Assembly: GCA_039707655.1 (NCBI GenBank)
Contig: CM077676.1
Location: 381,865,614-381,929,613, forward strand
DNA from: Elymus sibiricus
Lineage: Eukaryota; Streptophyta; Magnoliopsida; Poales; Poaceae
DNA: 64,000 nt
Reading direction: 5' to 3'
Each line of letters begins with the position of its first letter. The first letter of the stretch is position 1. Under the pieces are notes generated by a model. The model saw only the letters and a program-made list of their open reading frames with translations, was not told the origin of the DNA and searched no databases. A program made the position numbers and the translations under genes. This document shows positions 43,901 through 54,028 of the stretch, piece after piece.

Positions 43901-44320
43901 AATCATTTCTACCTCCAAGAGCAGCAGACGATTAAATCCATGTTTCATCTCATGTAGGGCATAAGAGAGGAAAGATAAAGAATTCATACCTACCCTACCC
44001 AGCTTGTCAAAAGAATTGTTGCAAGTAAATAACAACAGAATGTAGTTGCATATACCTGTGAGAACAAACATAATTAGAAGGCATAAAGACCATAACCATA
44101 TTTTTACATGAACGATCATTGTAATATTCAAATGCAAACTACTGCTGCTCGGAAAATAGAGTGCAAAACCATGCAAAAGCAGTAATTCGGTGACGACCTA
44201 ACATGCATGAATAATATCGAAAACGCAAAAACAAGCAGAGTAATATCCATCATTAACAGAAAAGGGCATGTAGCATGATGAAACACGATCAAATCCATAT
44301 GATCAATCTGGTTAAATCAT
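40910..44320. other. low-copy AT-rich region, possible introns of a captured gene
   Basis: No protein family was recognised. A near-duplicate pair CTGTTACCTATGTAGCAGCTAG / GTTACCTATGGCC..ATGTAGCAGATAG around 40958-41140 and repeated ATAACATTATA-type words indicate a small local duplication. Donor-like GGTAAGCACAG on the minus strand near 43300 could end a further small exon. Confidence 0.35.
43014..43216. repeat. local direct repeats, GGTGAAATGGGAATGGACA type
   Basis: GTGAAATGGGAATGGACATAAAG and the following AACAAGCATTCCTCAGACA occur at about 43014 and 43171, with a weaker copy (GGTGAAATGGGAGTGGACA) at 43104. The outer copies are nearly identical over about 45 bp. (Words here are quoted in pieces.). 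Confidence 0.75.
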
Positions 44321-44322
44321 AC

Positions 44323-44349
44323 CTTCATTGTGCACAGAGGTTGGTTCAT
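44323..44349 (-). pseudogene. 27-nt micro-exon candidate
   Basis: On the minus strand GAGTTGCAG precedes and GTATGATTT follows a 27-nt segment that can encode DEPTSVHNE in one phase. It lies on the same strand as the 40821-40909 exon and may be part of the same captured gene. Weak by itself. Confidence 0.3.
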
Positions 44350-44747
44350 CTGCAACTCAAAAAACAAAAGAAAAGCCTTCTGATCCGTCCGAAGCAACCC
44401 AATAAGCCAAATAAATACCGCGCTACTTAAATTTTTGAAGTCCTTTGATTCGAATATGGTTACCCTACATTAAACCAGATCCAAAGAAGTAAGCTAACCA
44501 CCCATAAGGTCTATGTATGTAATTCAGAGTTGGATCATGTCCCAAGCTGAACTCCTGACCAACTATATCAAAATATATAAATCAGCAAGCAACATGGCGG
44601 TGGAAACACATGAAGTGGCAAACAGTCTCCCCAGCACAAGCCTGTTGAAAAGTATAAAAAAGTTATTTAAATAAACTAACAGTGAAGTGGCTAAACCTGT
44701 CAGAATCCAAGCAAAACCATAAACCTGACTAAATGGCTGGAGGCAAA

Positions 44748-44750
<3 letters not shown>

Positions 44751-44834
<84 letters not shown>
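44751..44834. repeat. compound microsatellite (CA)n(TA)n
   Basis: About 18 CA units (44751-44786) and about 23 TA units (44788-44834). Confidence 0.97.
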
Positions 44835-44837
<3 letters not shown>

Positions 44838-45199
44838 CAGCCAAGACTTTCCCCAAAGTCCTGTAACCAATTAGACTTTACCTAAATATTTTCATTTGGT
44901 GAATATATAATAGAGCAAACAAAAGTGCATGATTAATTTAGCAGCAGGTACAAGCACACACCTAACAAGGGGCAATCCTAACTTGGGTTTCAGAGGCAAG
45001 AAACAGTCAGAGATCGAACATCGTTGTGTCGTCATGCGTGATTAATTAGCAGCAGGTATTACTTAACACGGGACAATCCTAACCTGGGTTTTAGAGTTAA
45101 GAAATGGTCGAATATCAAACACGGCGTCCTTCCTCCTTGCTTGATTCATCACTTCCTACTTCAAAAAAGAAACAGAGTATCATTGCTCAATAATAACAA

Positions 45200-46443
45200 G
45201 AGTAAAATGCATCACAAGTCCTAAAACTATCGGAGGTGTGTCAGTTTAGTCCTATAACTTTGAAACTGCAGTTTTGGGTCCTAAAACTATCAGAGGTATG
45301 TCAATTTAGTCCTATTACTTTGAAACTGCAGTTTTGGGTCCTAAAACTATTGGAGGTGTGTCAGTTTAGTCCTATAATTTCAAAATTGCAGTTTTGGGTC
45401 CCAAAATTGTGTAAGTTTGTTCATCTCAGGTCCTAAGCTTGCATGGCCAGCATCTATGGTGCATTTCTTCAAATGAGCCCTTTATATATGTTTACTTCCC
45501 CAAAAGTGGTCCATACGCTTCCACGTTGCAGTGTGTGCTACAACCTGCATGCCCACCACTTGCGTGGCCATGAGCTGCAGGGCAGCCTCACTGAGAGGTT
45601 TGGCGCGGCCGTCGGGGAGACCCCGAGCCAGTCGGCATGGAGGACAACATCCCTATCCCTCGGCGCGGCTGCCGGGGAAATCCCGAGCCAATATGGATGG
45701 AGGACGCCATCCCACCCCCCTCTCTCACGACATCGTCACTTCCCGGACACCCTTGCCGTAGAGCTGGTCATGCAGGTTGTTGTTTGGGCACGGGTATGGC
45801 CACAGGTGGGGAATTGTCGCTGCTGCCGGACAACTCGGAGGAGTGCGCGGAAACCGCAAAGTTGGCACAAAGGTCAGCGAGAGTGATGCAGCCCCAGCAG
45901 CAGCCACAGGTGGGTAGCAATTGGACGTTGTATGACGTGTCATTCTGCTACTGCTGGGTGAGGCTGAGATAACCGGTCTACTCTCCTCGCTCGAGCTTAA
46001 GCCATCATGCCACCGATGGCCTCCGTAGTGTTGCCTCTGAGCATTCTATGCGTGGAAGAAGACAAGGGCGTGAGAATGAGGCGAGACAACGCTCTAGGTG
46101 TTTTCTTGCATATTTACATTTCATAATTTAACCTGGTGTGTCCATTGGGTCAACGTAGCAAAAATCCAAGCGACACGTTGGAGGGTCAATGCTAGCCATG
46201 CAAGCTTATGACCTAAGATGAACAAACGTACATAGTTTCGGGATCCAAAACTGCAGTTTCAAAGTTATAGGACTAAACTGACACACCTCTAATAGTTTTA
46301 GGACCCCAAACTGCAGTTCCGAAGTTATAGGACTAAACTGACACACCTTCAATAGTTTTAGGACCCAAAACTGCAGTTTCGAAGTTATATGACTAAAGTG
46401 ACACACCTCCAATACTTTTAGGACTTATGATGCATTTTACTCT
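45200..46443. mobile_element. foldback/MULE-like element with arms made of 60-bp tandem repeats
   Basis: The termini are GAGTAAAATGCATC and GATGCATTTTACTCT, with AATAACAA duplicated outside (45192-45199, 46444-46451). Each arm (about 240 bp) holds three 60-bp units: CTAAAACTAT at 45221, 45281 and 45341 on the left, and three inverted units on the right. The unit has the core TCAGTTTAGTCCTATAACTT. Translations give 20-residue repeats (VCQFSPITLKLQFW) that are not a protein. The 0.75-kb GC-rich interior has open frames, including a duplicated GAA(V/A)GE(T/I)PSQ motif, and could be a captured gene piece. Arm structure and an 8-bp duplication fit MULE or hAT types; no transposase is present. Confidence 0.75.
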
Positions 46444-46481
46444 AATAACAATAGCACCACATTGTTTCATAATATTTTATA

Positions 46482-46742
46482 TCACAGAAATTTAGACGGG
46501 GAAACTGAAAAAGCTAGAGTTGTGCAGGCATAAAAGAGGAAGAAATCGGATGGAGCGGGAGCCATCGTGTAGTGACAAAGGGAAAGAACACAACACACCA
46601 TAAATCCATGGTCCAGGGAAGAAGAGGCGAAGGAGGACGAGCAGCCGTGCCGCTGGACAGCATCCTCCATGACGAAGCAGAGCCGGACTGCTTCTCTCGT
46701 CGCTGACCTCCTCCCTCTCCCTCCAAACCACCATGACGGAAC
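46482..46742 (-). pseudogene. possible 5' coding end downstream of the duplicated promoter array
   Basis: On the minus strand, leader DNA from the array (MAARRSGEASVGDKKLWG in each unit) continues here into a unique frame with an internal ATG at 46670 (MEDAVQRHGCSSSFASSSLD). It stops at 46482 or 46514 depending on frame, and I found no splice donor that I trust. It may be the first exon of a captured gene whose promoter was duplicated. Confidence 0.3.
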
Positions 46743-48295
46743 CGCTCACCCCACAGTTTCTTGTCCCCGACGCTGGCCTCTCCGCTCCGCCGCGCCGCCA
46801 TCACCGCAGCCAGTGAGGGCGAGGCCCTGGCGGCGAGGCCCTGGCGACTCGCCTCCGCGCCCGCACGCCTCGGATCTAGCACGGGGCAGAGGAGAGGGAT
46901 GGCGGCGGCGGCGGCGGCAAGGGGGGTCGGGGAGACGCGGGATGGCACGGGGCAGAGGAGAGGGCCCTCTCATCCTCTCTCCGCTCGCCCCACAGTTTCT
47001 TGTCCCCGACGCTGGCCTCTCCGCTCCGCCGCGCCGCCATCACCGCAGCCAGTGAGGGCGAGGCCCTGGCGGCGAGGCCCTGGCGACTCGCCTCCGCGCC
47101 CGCACGCCTCGGATCCAACACGGGGCAGAGGAGAGGGGTGGCGGCGGCGGCGGCAAGGGGGGTCGGGGAGACGCGGGGCGGCACGGGGCAGAGGAGAGGG
47201 CCCTCTCATCCTCTCTCTCCTACAGGGACTGGCCCATGGCGCTGCATCGAACCGAGCGTCGCCGCCGTCGCCCTTTGCCTACAAGTCGTCGTCGCCGCCG
47301 GGACGGACGCGGGAGAGGAAGAGACGAGCGGCGGCGACCATGCGCGGGGGCAGAGGAGGAGAGAAGTGGAGGGGAGGAGGAGGCGGAGCAGTGGTGGGGG
47401 AGAGAAGCCCGCGCTACCCGCTCTCGCTGGTCGCTGGCCCGCGCTGCCCGCTCGCTCGCCTCTGCACTATTCATAGCGACGCGGAGGGCGACGTGGATGG
47501 CTTGGTTCTGCCTAGCACATCCCTTGACCTTTATATGGCGAGGCCCTGGCGGCGAGGCCCTGGCGACTCGCCTCCGCGCCCGCACGCCTCGGATCCAGCA
47601 CGGGGCAGAGGAGAGGGGTGGCGGCGGCGGCAAGGGGGGTCGGGGAGACGCGGGGCGGCACGGGGCAGAGGAGAGGGCCCTCTCATCCTCTCTCCGCTCG
47701 CCCCACAGTTTCTTGTCCCCGACGCTGGCCTCTCCGCTCCGCCGCGCCGCCATCACCGTAGCCAGTGAGGGCGAGGCCCTGGCGACTCGCCTCCACGCCC
47801 GCACGCCTCGGATCCAGCACGGGGTAGAGGAGAGGGGTGGAGGCGGCGGCGGCAAGGGGGGTCGGGGAGACGCGGGGCGGCACGGGGCAGAGGAGAGGGC
47901 CCTCTCATCCTCTCTCTCCTACAGGGACTGGCCCATGGCGCTGCATCGAACCGAGCGTCGCCGCCGTCGCCCTTTGCTTGCAAGTCGTCGCCGCCGCCAG
48001 GACGGACACGGGAGAGGAAGAGACGAGCGGCGGCGACCATGCACGGGGGCAGAGGAGGAGAGAAGTGGAGGGGAGGAGGAGGCGGAGCAGTGGTGGGGGA
48101 GAGAAGCCCGCGCTGCCCGCTCTCGCTGGTCGCTGGCCCGCGCTGCCCGCTCGCTCGCCTCTGCACTATTCATAGCGACGCGGAGGGCGACGTGGATGGC
48201 TTGGTTCTGCCTAGCACATCCCTTACCTTTATATGCGACGCGGAGGGCGATGTGGATGGCTTGGTTCTGCATAGCACATCCCTTGACCTTTATAT
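46743..48295 (-). repeat. tandem array of promoter/5' UTR/first-codon segments
   Basis: Two modules are repeated. Module A (about 239 bp) starts at CAGTTTCTTGTCCCCGACG: 46754, 46993 and 47706, with a partial copy at 47539-47700. Module B starts GGGACTGGCCCATGGCGCTG: 47225 and 47924. The order is A-A-B-partial A-A-B, then an extra 61 bp of B. Read on the minus strand, B has a TATAAA (47535-47530, 48233-48228, 48294-48289) followed by GC-rich leader, and A has an ATG in good context (GGTGATGGCGG) opening MAARRSGEASVGDKK. All long frames here are GC-rich repeats. I infer a duplicated gene start; the gene is unknown. Confidence 0.6.
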
Positions 48296-48409
48296 GTTCG
48301 ATGTTCGATTCTCTCAGAAGAGTATGCAGACGAGGCACAGATGTTAAAAGACGATTCAGTCGATGCAACTTCGCCTAGGTACATTATAAATAAAAACTAC
48401 TATTTCTTA

Positions 48410-48567
48410 CTTTCTCCGTTTCTAAATATAAGTCTTTTTAGAGATTTCAATATAGACTACATACGGACCAAAATGAGTGAATCTACATTCTAAACTATGT
48501 CTATATATATCCGTATGTAGTTCATATTGAAATCTATAAAAAGGCTTATATTTAGGAACGGAAGGAG
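48410..48567. mobile_element. Stowaway MITE, 158 bp
   Basis: CTTTCTCCGTTTCTAAATAT and ATATTTAGGAACGGAAGGAG form the inverted ends, with TA at 48408-48409 and 48568-48569. Internal arms (AGAGATTTCAATATAGACTA against its near-complement) make it almost fully palindromic. Confidence 0.92.
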
Positions 48568-48868
48568 TAGATATCATGGCACGGAATACTCATCCATGTG
48601 CCCATGCATATATACAGAAATCTCAGCGAAACAGCTGTCGAGATACATCAAACAGATTCATTTTGATGCTCATTGTGCATGTGTGTGTAGAGGGAGGGGG
48701 CGGGGGGCGGCTTCAGCCAGTTGATGTACATCTCAAAAGTACTGAGAGTAATATTTGGTCAGATGGACAGTTGGTATTCATTTTTTTATTAGTTACACCT
48801 TGTCCAAATAAATTTGTACCGAAGCAGAAGCGATTAAGTATAGCAACACGTAACAAACAGTTATACGG
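48568..48868. other. spacer between Stowaway and Harbinger element
   Basis: No gene or repeat was recognised; contains a short GTGTGTGTAG and a G-rich tract. Confidence 0.4.
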
Positions 48869-48871
48869 TTA

Positions 48872-50817
48872 GGGCATCTCCAACGCCGACCCTCAAACCG
48901 CCCGCATAAGTCCGGACCGCGCGGTCCGGACCTCGGAAGCCATCCAACGCGGGCATGTGTAGGTCCACTCGGCCGTCCGGACGCCCTTTTTTACGCAAAC
49001 CGGAGACAGTGGGGGTGCGGGCGTCCGGACCGCAGCCACGTCCGCTTCTGACTGCCCTGGCCCACCCAAAAATCCCACCCGCCTCACCCACGCTTTCCAT
49101 CAAACGTCCACGCCACATTTATGCCGGCCCAGAGCATGCAGCGGCCGGCATTGATGCCCGCGATTTGACTGGACGGGAGGGTGGCGATGACGGACGTGAC
49201 CTCTCGGGCGTCGCCGCTTCAATGCGGACGTCGCGTCCCGAGAAACCAACTTCGGCCGCTGCGACGCATTGAAGCGGGCTGCCGCCCCTTCGCCTGGCCT
49301 GGCCACGGCTTTTTATGCCGTACGCCGACGATACACAGAACCACACCCCCCTCCCCGAGCACCGTCCCCCTCCCCCTCCCCATCACCGTCCCCAAGCCCT
49401 TCCTCCTCCCCGAGCCCAGCGGCGATGCCGAAGTCCTGGTTCTCAGCGCTGGCAGGCGAAGGTGGTGGAAGCTCCTCGTCAGGCGGATCTTGGCACCGCC
49501 GCCCTCGCTCTCCAGGCCCATCGGCATCCACGGCGGCGGGCTCCTCCGGCAAGGAGGAGATAGTCATCTCCTCCGGCGACGAGGAGGACCAGCAGCCGCA
49601 GCAGCAGCCGCTCTGATGGACGAAGAATTTGTCCGTCAGATGGAGATCATGACGGAGTGCTCGCTCTGTCAGATGGGCCCGACGCCACCATTGTCGGCGC
49701 GCGTGAAGGAGGAGCCACCGTCCCCGATGCGCGTCCGTGTGAAGCGGGAGCCAGCATCCCCACTCCGGCAAGTGAAGGACGAACCTGCGTCCCCGCCGCG
49801 CAACTGCGGCCTCAACATCGAAGGCTGCGTGAAGGAGGAGCCCGCGTCCCCCCCCCCCCCAGCGCCTCTGCCGCGCCAAGGACGAGCCGGCGTCGCCCCC
49901 GCCGCACAACCGGTACGCCCACATTGACGGGTCCTCATCGCCACCATGCCGCCACCGCCGCCCGATAAAGGAGGAGTTGCCGCCCGCGATCATGAAGGCG
50001 CGTGATTGAATCCTCCACTACCTCGGAGGAGGCGGTTACGGCAGTGCCTCGGGCTCAAGGGCGGTCGTCTCCAAGGAGGAACGCGCAGTGAGGCAGCAGG
50101 TGCGGTACGACTGGCGCAATGCCGCTCGTCGCTCCGCGTTCTCCAAGAGAGACGTGGCGCCGGAATGAGTCGGCAATGACCCGGACCTCGCCGCCGCGTG
50201 AGCCCTCGACCGCTCTGTCACCACCAAGGAGACGGCTGCCAGGCATCGCCGCCGTCTTGACAGCAAGCTCGCCAAGATCGGCGAGTAGTGGTCTCTTAGT
50301 GACTGTTCCGCCAACGCCGGCAGGGCAAGGCCCCCGCTAGGGCTCCGCCAGTGCCGTCAGCGGTGGCCAAGGCGGCCCTCCGCACCGCGCAACAGGAGGC
50401 GGAGCGGCTCCTCCGCGAGCGGCAGGCAGCCGCCGGACAGGGCTGCCGCGGCCCTCCGGCGCCCTTCTGCCGCTGGAGGGACGACGACGACTACGGCAAC
50501 ACCGGCACGGACGGCGACGGCAGTGCGGCAGGACAGAGCGGCCACACGTACGTGGTGGTCGTCCGGTATAGGGTTTAGGTTTTTGTTATAGTTTTTAGTT
50601 AAACGATCGAAATATCGTTCGTTTTATGTAAATTATATCCAAACTTTAATGAAATCCGCAGTGTTTGCATGAATTTTGTCCGATTTGGTTGAACCGTTTT
50701 TGAAATGTATGCGGGCAGTGTTGGATGGCCGCCTCTCACATTCGTGTCCGCGGACTGGTTCCCCCTGTCCGCGGACGGATGCGGGAGGAAATTTGTGGGT
50801 CAGCGTTGGAGATGCCC
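48872..50817 (+). mobile_element. PIF/Harbinger-like non-autonomous transposon (1.95 kb)
   Basis: The ends are GGGCATCTCCAACGCCGACC and GGGTCAGCGTTGGAGATGCCC, with TTA duplicated on both sides (48869-48871, 50818-50820). A 3-bp TTA/TAA duplication and these ends fit PIF/Harbinger. There is no DDE transposase or Myb-like ORF. Instead it carries a GC-rich coding region with VKEEP repeats (49269-50028). The subterminal GTCCGGACCGCGCGGTCCGGAC palindromic region near 48911 may be transposase-binding sequence. Confidence 0.85.
49269..50028 (+). pseudogene. VKEEP-repeat ORF carried by the Harbinger element, frame-broken
   Basis: The first frame (ATG 49269 to TGA 49614-49616) gives a Pro/Ser-rich protein with an APSPSPSPSPSPSPS tract and an acidic SSGDEEDQQPQQQPL end. 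A second frame starts at the overlapping TGATG (ATG 49616): MDEEFVRQMEIMTECSLCQM, then VKEEPPSP, VKREPASP, VKDEPASP and VKEEPASP. After a run of 13 C at about 49848-49860 the motif continues one frame over (AKDEPASPPP, IKEELPP) to a stop near 50008. The VKxEP cores match the SUMO-acceptor consensus (hydrophobic-K-x-E). It was probably one protein before indels. Further frames to 50578 (RTAQQEAERLLRERQ) may be its C-terminal part. Function unknown. Confidence 0.5.
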
Positions 50818-51447
50818 TTACAAGAGAGGCTATGAGAAGCTGACAAGAAACGGTTGGATGAAGTCTTGTCTTAACGATGAGATCTCTTTTGCGGTTGATT
50901 TACCATGATCACGATAGAGTTAGAAATCTTGCATTCTTAAGAAGTTGGTCCCAATTCTCTCAACATGCAAAGTATCCACCTCAATGTCCCACTAGCAACC
51001 CACTATCTCATTTATCATATGTGCCACATCAGCAACGTCATCAATAGAAGCCTCCCACTTCTACATTCTCGTGAGGCCATGTCATCCTCTTTTCCCGGCA
51101 CTGTCCCGCGCATTATCTCTCGTTGCTTGACTGCCTCCTCTTCGACTGGACATGCGGCTGGGCTGTACGAAGCGGTTTCTAGCCGAAAAAAGAGTTCGAA
51201 TGGGCTGCACGACCTTTAGACGTTCGAAGCCCGTATCCATCGGGGTTCTCCACATCACACCAATTCCTTCTGGACAAGGTTGGGAGCAGGAAAGCTGTTG
51301 TGTCAAGGTTTTCCGGGACAACTATACCATGATCCGCTGACGAGAAGAGATACTGCCAATCAAGAGTATACCAAGGTACACCCGAGACCCCCAAAAATAA
51401 CTTGATTTTGCAGATTTAGTATTTATTGTTTTGATTTGCTCTAGCAG

Positions 51448-51998
51448 ATTGCGGCAATCATGTTACTAGATCCCTTTGAAGAAGACGATCGATGCTACCA
51501 TCCACTGAAGGTAACTCCTAATCCTCCATTTTGTTAGGAGGATTGCATTAATTTTTCATAGATTGTATTATTTGTGCATTGCTAAAGAAGACCTCTAAAG
51601 AAATTACCTTGCACAAATGCACAAATCTTCTTTGATGGTAATGACTTCCATAATCTTCTTTTTCATTCAACACATCTTCTATTTGTAAATATTGTTGTAT
51701 GTTGAATTTATATATCTCTGGACAATCGAAATATCTCATTTTTGCAGGTTACTTTTGTTGTCAAAGTTCTTATGAATGATGGATAATTCTAACCTGCTAG
51801 CCATGTTATGGATATTCAACTTATTTTCCATGTCTATGCATCTCCTTCTGTATTGTTCAACAATTATAATCGGACATTGTTTCACTTTCGGCCATGACTG
51901 ATACTTTGTGATGGTTGAATCTGACAGAGAATGGAGGCCGGGTCAGCCGTATATGGGTGTTGTTGTTTCCGAGCTCGAGAGGTCAGATCAAAGCCTAC
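51448..51998 (+). pseudogene. two exon-like fragments in the Helitron
   Basis: 51448-51510 is bordered by TAGCAG and GTAACT and encodes IAAIMLLDPFEEDDRCYHPL plus K in phase 0. 51928-51998 follows CTGACAG and precedes GTAATT; one phase gives EWRPGQPYMGVVVSELERSD. Upstream, ATG 51079 opens MSSSFPGTVPRIISRCLTAS, possibly a targeting-type start. I recognise no family, and the phases are not securely joined. They look like captured host exons. Confidence 0.35.
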
Positions 51999-51999
51999 G

Positions 52000-53199
52000 T
52001 AATTCAGTATGCTTCCTTTGGCTATTTAATCCATTGGGGTATGTTTTTTTTTCAGTTTGTATACATAGTTGTGGCTTGGTGAGACAAACTCAAACTTAAG
52101 TTGCTGAACCAAATCAGTTTGGTGTATAATCCATCTTGATATCATGCCATGTAACGAAATTTAGGAAAATATGTTGCCCTGAAATGATTTTTTATTATTG
52201 AAAACATTATATCAGCATAACCGTGAAATTACCTACCCCCAAGGGCATAAGTTATGCCGCCATTATGGGAACATACCATATGATTCATGAGCCTACATTC
52301 ATATGTTGAAAAATGTCGCATAGTTTTCAGAACTCTACTTCGTAGTTGTACATCTATATTTTTTAGTGATCTATTTCCTTCTCTGATCTTCTTCTTTAGC
52401 AAGCGTTCTAATCCATATTTGCGTACTTGGATGAGATAAAAAATCTGGTGTAGTTCGAGCAGGCTGAGATGCATTTGAGTCGTCTTGCTATGTTCCAAGG
52501 GGTTCCATGTCTCGATAAAATTATATTTTTGATATGTTTTCTCTTTCTGGAGATTTTAAAATGCACACACACAAATGCTGCCATCTTCCTAGCCATGTCC
52601 TCATACTCAAGTGATAATAAGATTCTTCGTTTAGTTGTGTTTTTGTTAATTTGTCATTCCTTTTGCTCATTTCAGTAATTTATTCTGTGATGTGATTCTC
52701 CAGTGGTTCTCAGTTGGTGATGCTTACTTATAAGAGGATGGGATTTTGTTGTTAGTTCCTCAACTTTGCATCAAGAGGATTTCCCTATCGATTGTAACAT
52801 GGTGGAGTATGTTCTGAGAATGCATGAAGTATAATGCATGAGTGTGCAAGTTTGTTGGTTAGGAAAGTGAAGGATTCAGACGACCATTGATGTGTGCTCC
52901 ATCTTTGTGAATTATTCTTTCGTCCCACACAGTACATTTCTTATGCTTCCTCAGTTTGAAGATTAGAACAATGAAGGCTCCTTACTAAGCACTTACACTA
53001 TTTACTTTGTGTTTTGTGTTTTTTACTTATATTAATAGAAGAATAAGGAGAAATATTTCTATTTTTTTCTGGACAGTCATGCATTCTTCAATCTCATCAA
53101 ATTGTTTTTATTTCAGTTGGGAGACCACATGGTTAACAAGTATATTCAACTTATTTATATTTCATTTATCTAATCTATCCAATTTTCCTTACTACAATT
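52000..53199. other. AT-rich 3' part of the candidate Helitron
   Basis: No gene was recognised. Frames here are short and intron-like. The Helitron 3' hairpin follows at 53200. Confidence 0.4.
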
Positions 53200-53229
53200 C
53201 CCGCAGCAACGTGCGGGGTATCATCTAGT
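53200..53229 (+). mobile_element. Helitron 3' terminus (hairpin plus CTAG|T)
   Basis: CCCGCA-GCAACG-TGCGGG (53200-53217) is a perfect 6-bp hairpin, then GTATCAT and CTAG at 53225-53228, then T. Only about one base differs from the end at 38854-38883 over 30 bp. Confidence 0.65.
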
Positions 53230-53722
53230 ATCAATAGTATATAAGATATCAGAACGGATATTTTCTATTGGGTCAATTTTCAATAATGATCGGAGCTGTA
53301 ATTTTATATCTTATTGATCATCGTCTAGAACTAGTACCCACGACATTTTTACTCAGACCTATTGGAACTAGTTGTTTCCCTCTATCTCTGGCAGATTAAA
53401 GAAGTGATAGAGTAAATATGCACTGTGAACTGGGATGCATACAACGTATTATGAATAGAAGTCCACTTGATCCTAAAAAAAAGAATAGAAGTCCACTTCG
53501 AGATATTTGTCCTTTCGTGTAATATGCAAATAATCGCATTAGTTAATGAAACTTTGCACATACTTAAAGAACATGTATATATGTTTGTAGAAAAAAAATG
53601 ATATTTTTAGAAACTTTCAGTATTTTGAATTCATCCTTTATAATGCTATTCTCTGAAGCGAAAAGTGCATATGGTGGCCGAGCTCCAGTGAGCTCTTTAT
53701 TTCCATCATGAAGGTCACCTAC
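53230..53722. other. spacer between Helitron end and MCAfunc exon
   Basis: AT-rich. GAATAGAAGTCCACTT occurs twice (about 53454 and 53483). The second exon expected for the MCAfunc gene (on the minus strand, a DLL..L-type continuation) was not found here. Confidence 0.4.
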
Positions 53723-53870
53723 CTATCATCTTGACATGCCGCCCAAGCTTTTGGCGGGTCTCTTTGTTCCTCCTAACCGTCTGTCCTGCCTCCACAATCA
53801 TCTTGATCAGCCCATACCCATCTATCCCTGCTAGTTGTGCAACACTGGCCACTTGACCCCACCATTCCAT
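53723..53870 (-). pseudogene. orphan first exon of an MCAfunc-domain protein
   Basis: On the minus strand ATG at 53870 opens MEWWGQVASVAQLAGIDGYG and continues LIKMIVEAGQTVRRNKET..HVKMIG to a GTAGGT donor after 53723 (148 nt, phase 1). This is the conserved start of the plant MCAfunc domain (Mid1-complementing activity proteins and the large grass family of MCAfunc-containing kinases), a helical N-terminal domain. The first exon of such genes ends just at this MIG|D point. No second exon was found, and a Helitron end lies 500 bp into the intron. A LINE sits about 150 bp upstream. It is probably a broken gene fragment. Confidence 0.65.
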
Positions 53871-54028
53871 GTGGCCATCTCCTCTAAGATCTGTGAAGAA
53901 CACCTCCTGAAAATAAGGACACGTAGCTAAGCCATCACTTTACTTTTAACTTGGTGAAAGGTTGTGAGTATGTGAAAGATTTTGTCGATAGACACATCAA
54001 CTTATATATGATTTCTAAGGGGCTCTCT

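Larger units (their letters stand above)
40358..53228 (+). mobile_element. candidate large Helitron (12.9 kb) with nested insertions
   Basis: The left edge is A|TCTATACTAGATGACCCGG with a subterminal palindrome GCGCCA-A-TGGCGC at 40379-40391. The right edge is a CCCGCA/TGCGGG hairpin (53200-53217), then GTATCAT and CTAG at 53225-53228 followed by T. These fit a Helitron inserted between A and T. Inside are exon-like pieces on both strands and younger insertions (foldback 45200-46443, Stowaway 48410-48567, Harbinger 48872-50817). No RepHel helicase was seen, so it would be non-autonomous. Pairing of these two ends is an inference; they could belong to two elements. Confidence 0.45.

Noticed and set aside
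44563..44856. Minus-strand frame with YIYIYI and CVCVCV
   Set aside because: It is the CA/TA microsatellite read as protein.
46669..48378. Long GC-rich frames of up to 380 codons on both strands
   Set aside because: Open in nearly all frames because of GC richness, repeated with the tandem modules, and no domain is seen; only the promoter/first-exon reading on the minus strand is kept, tentatively.
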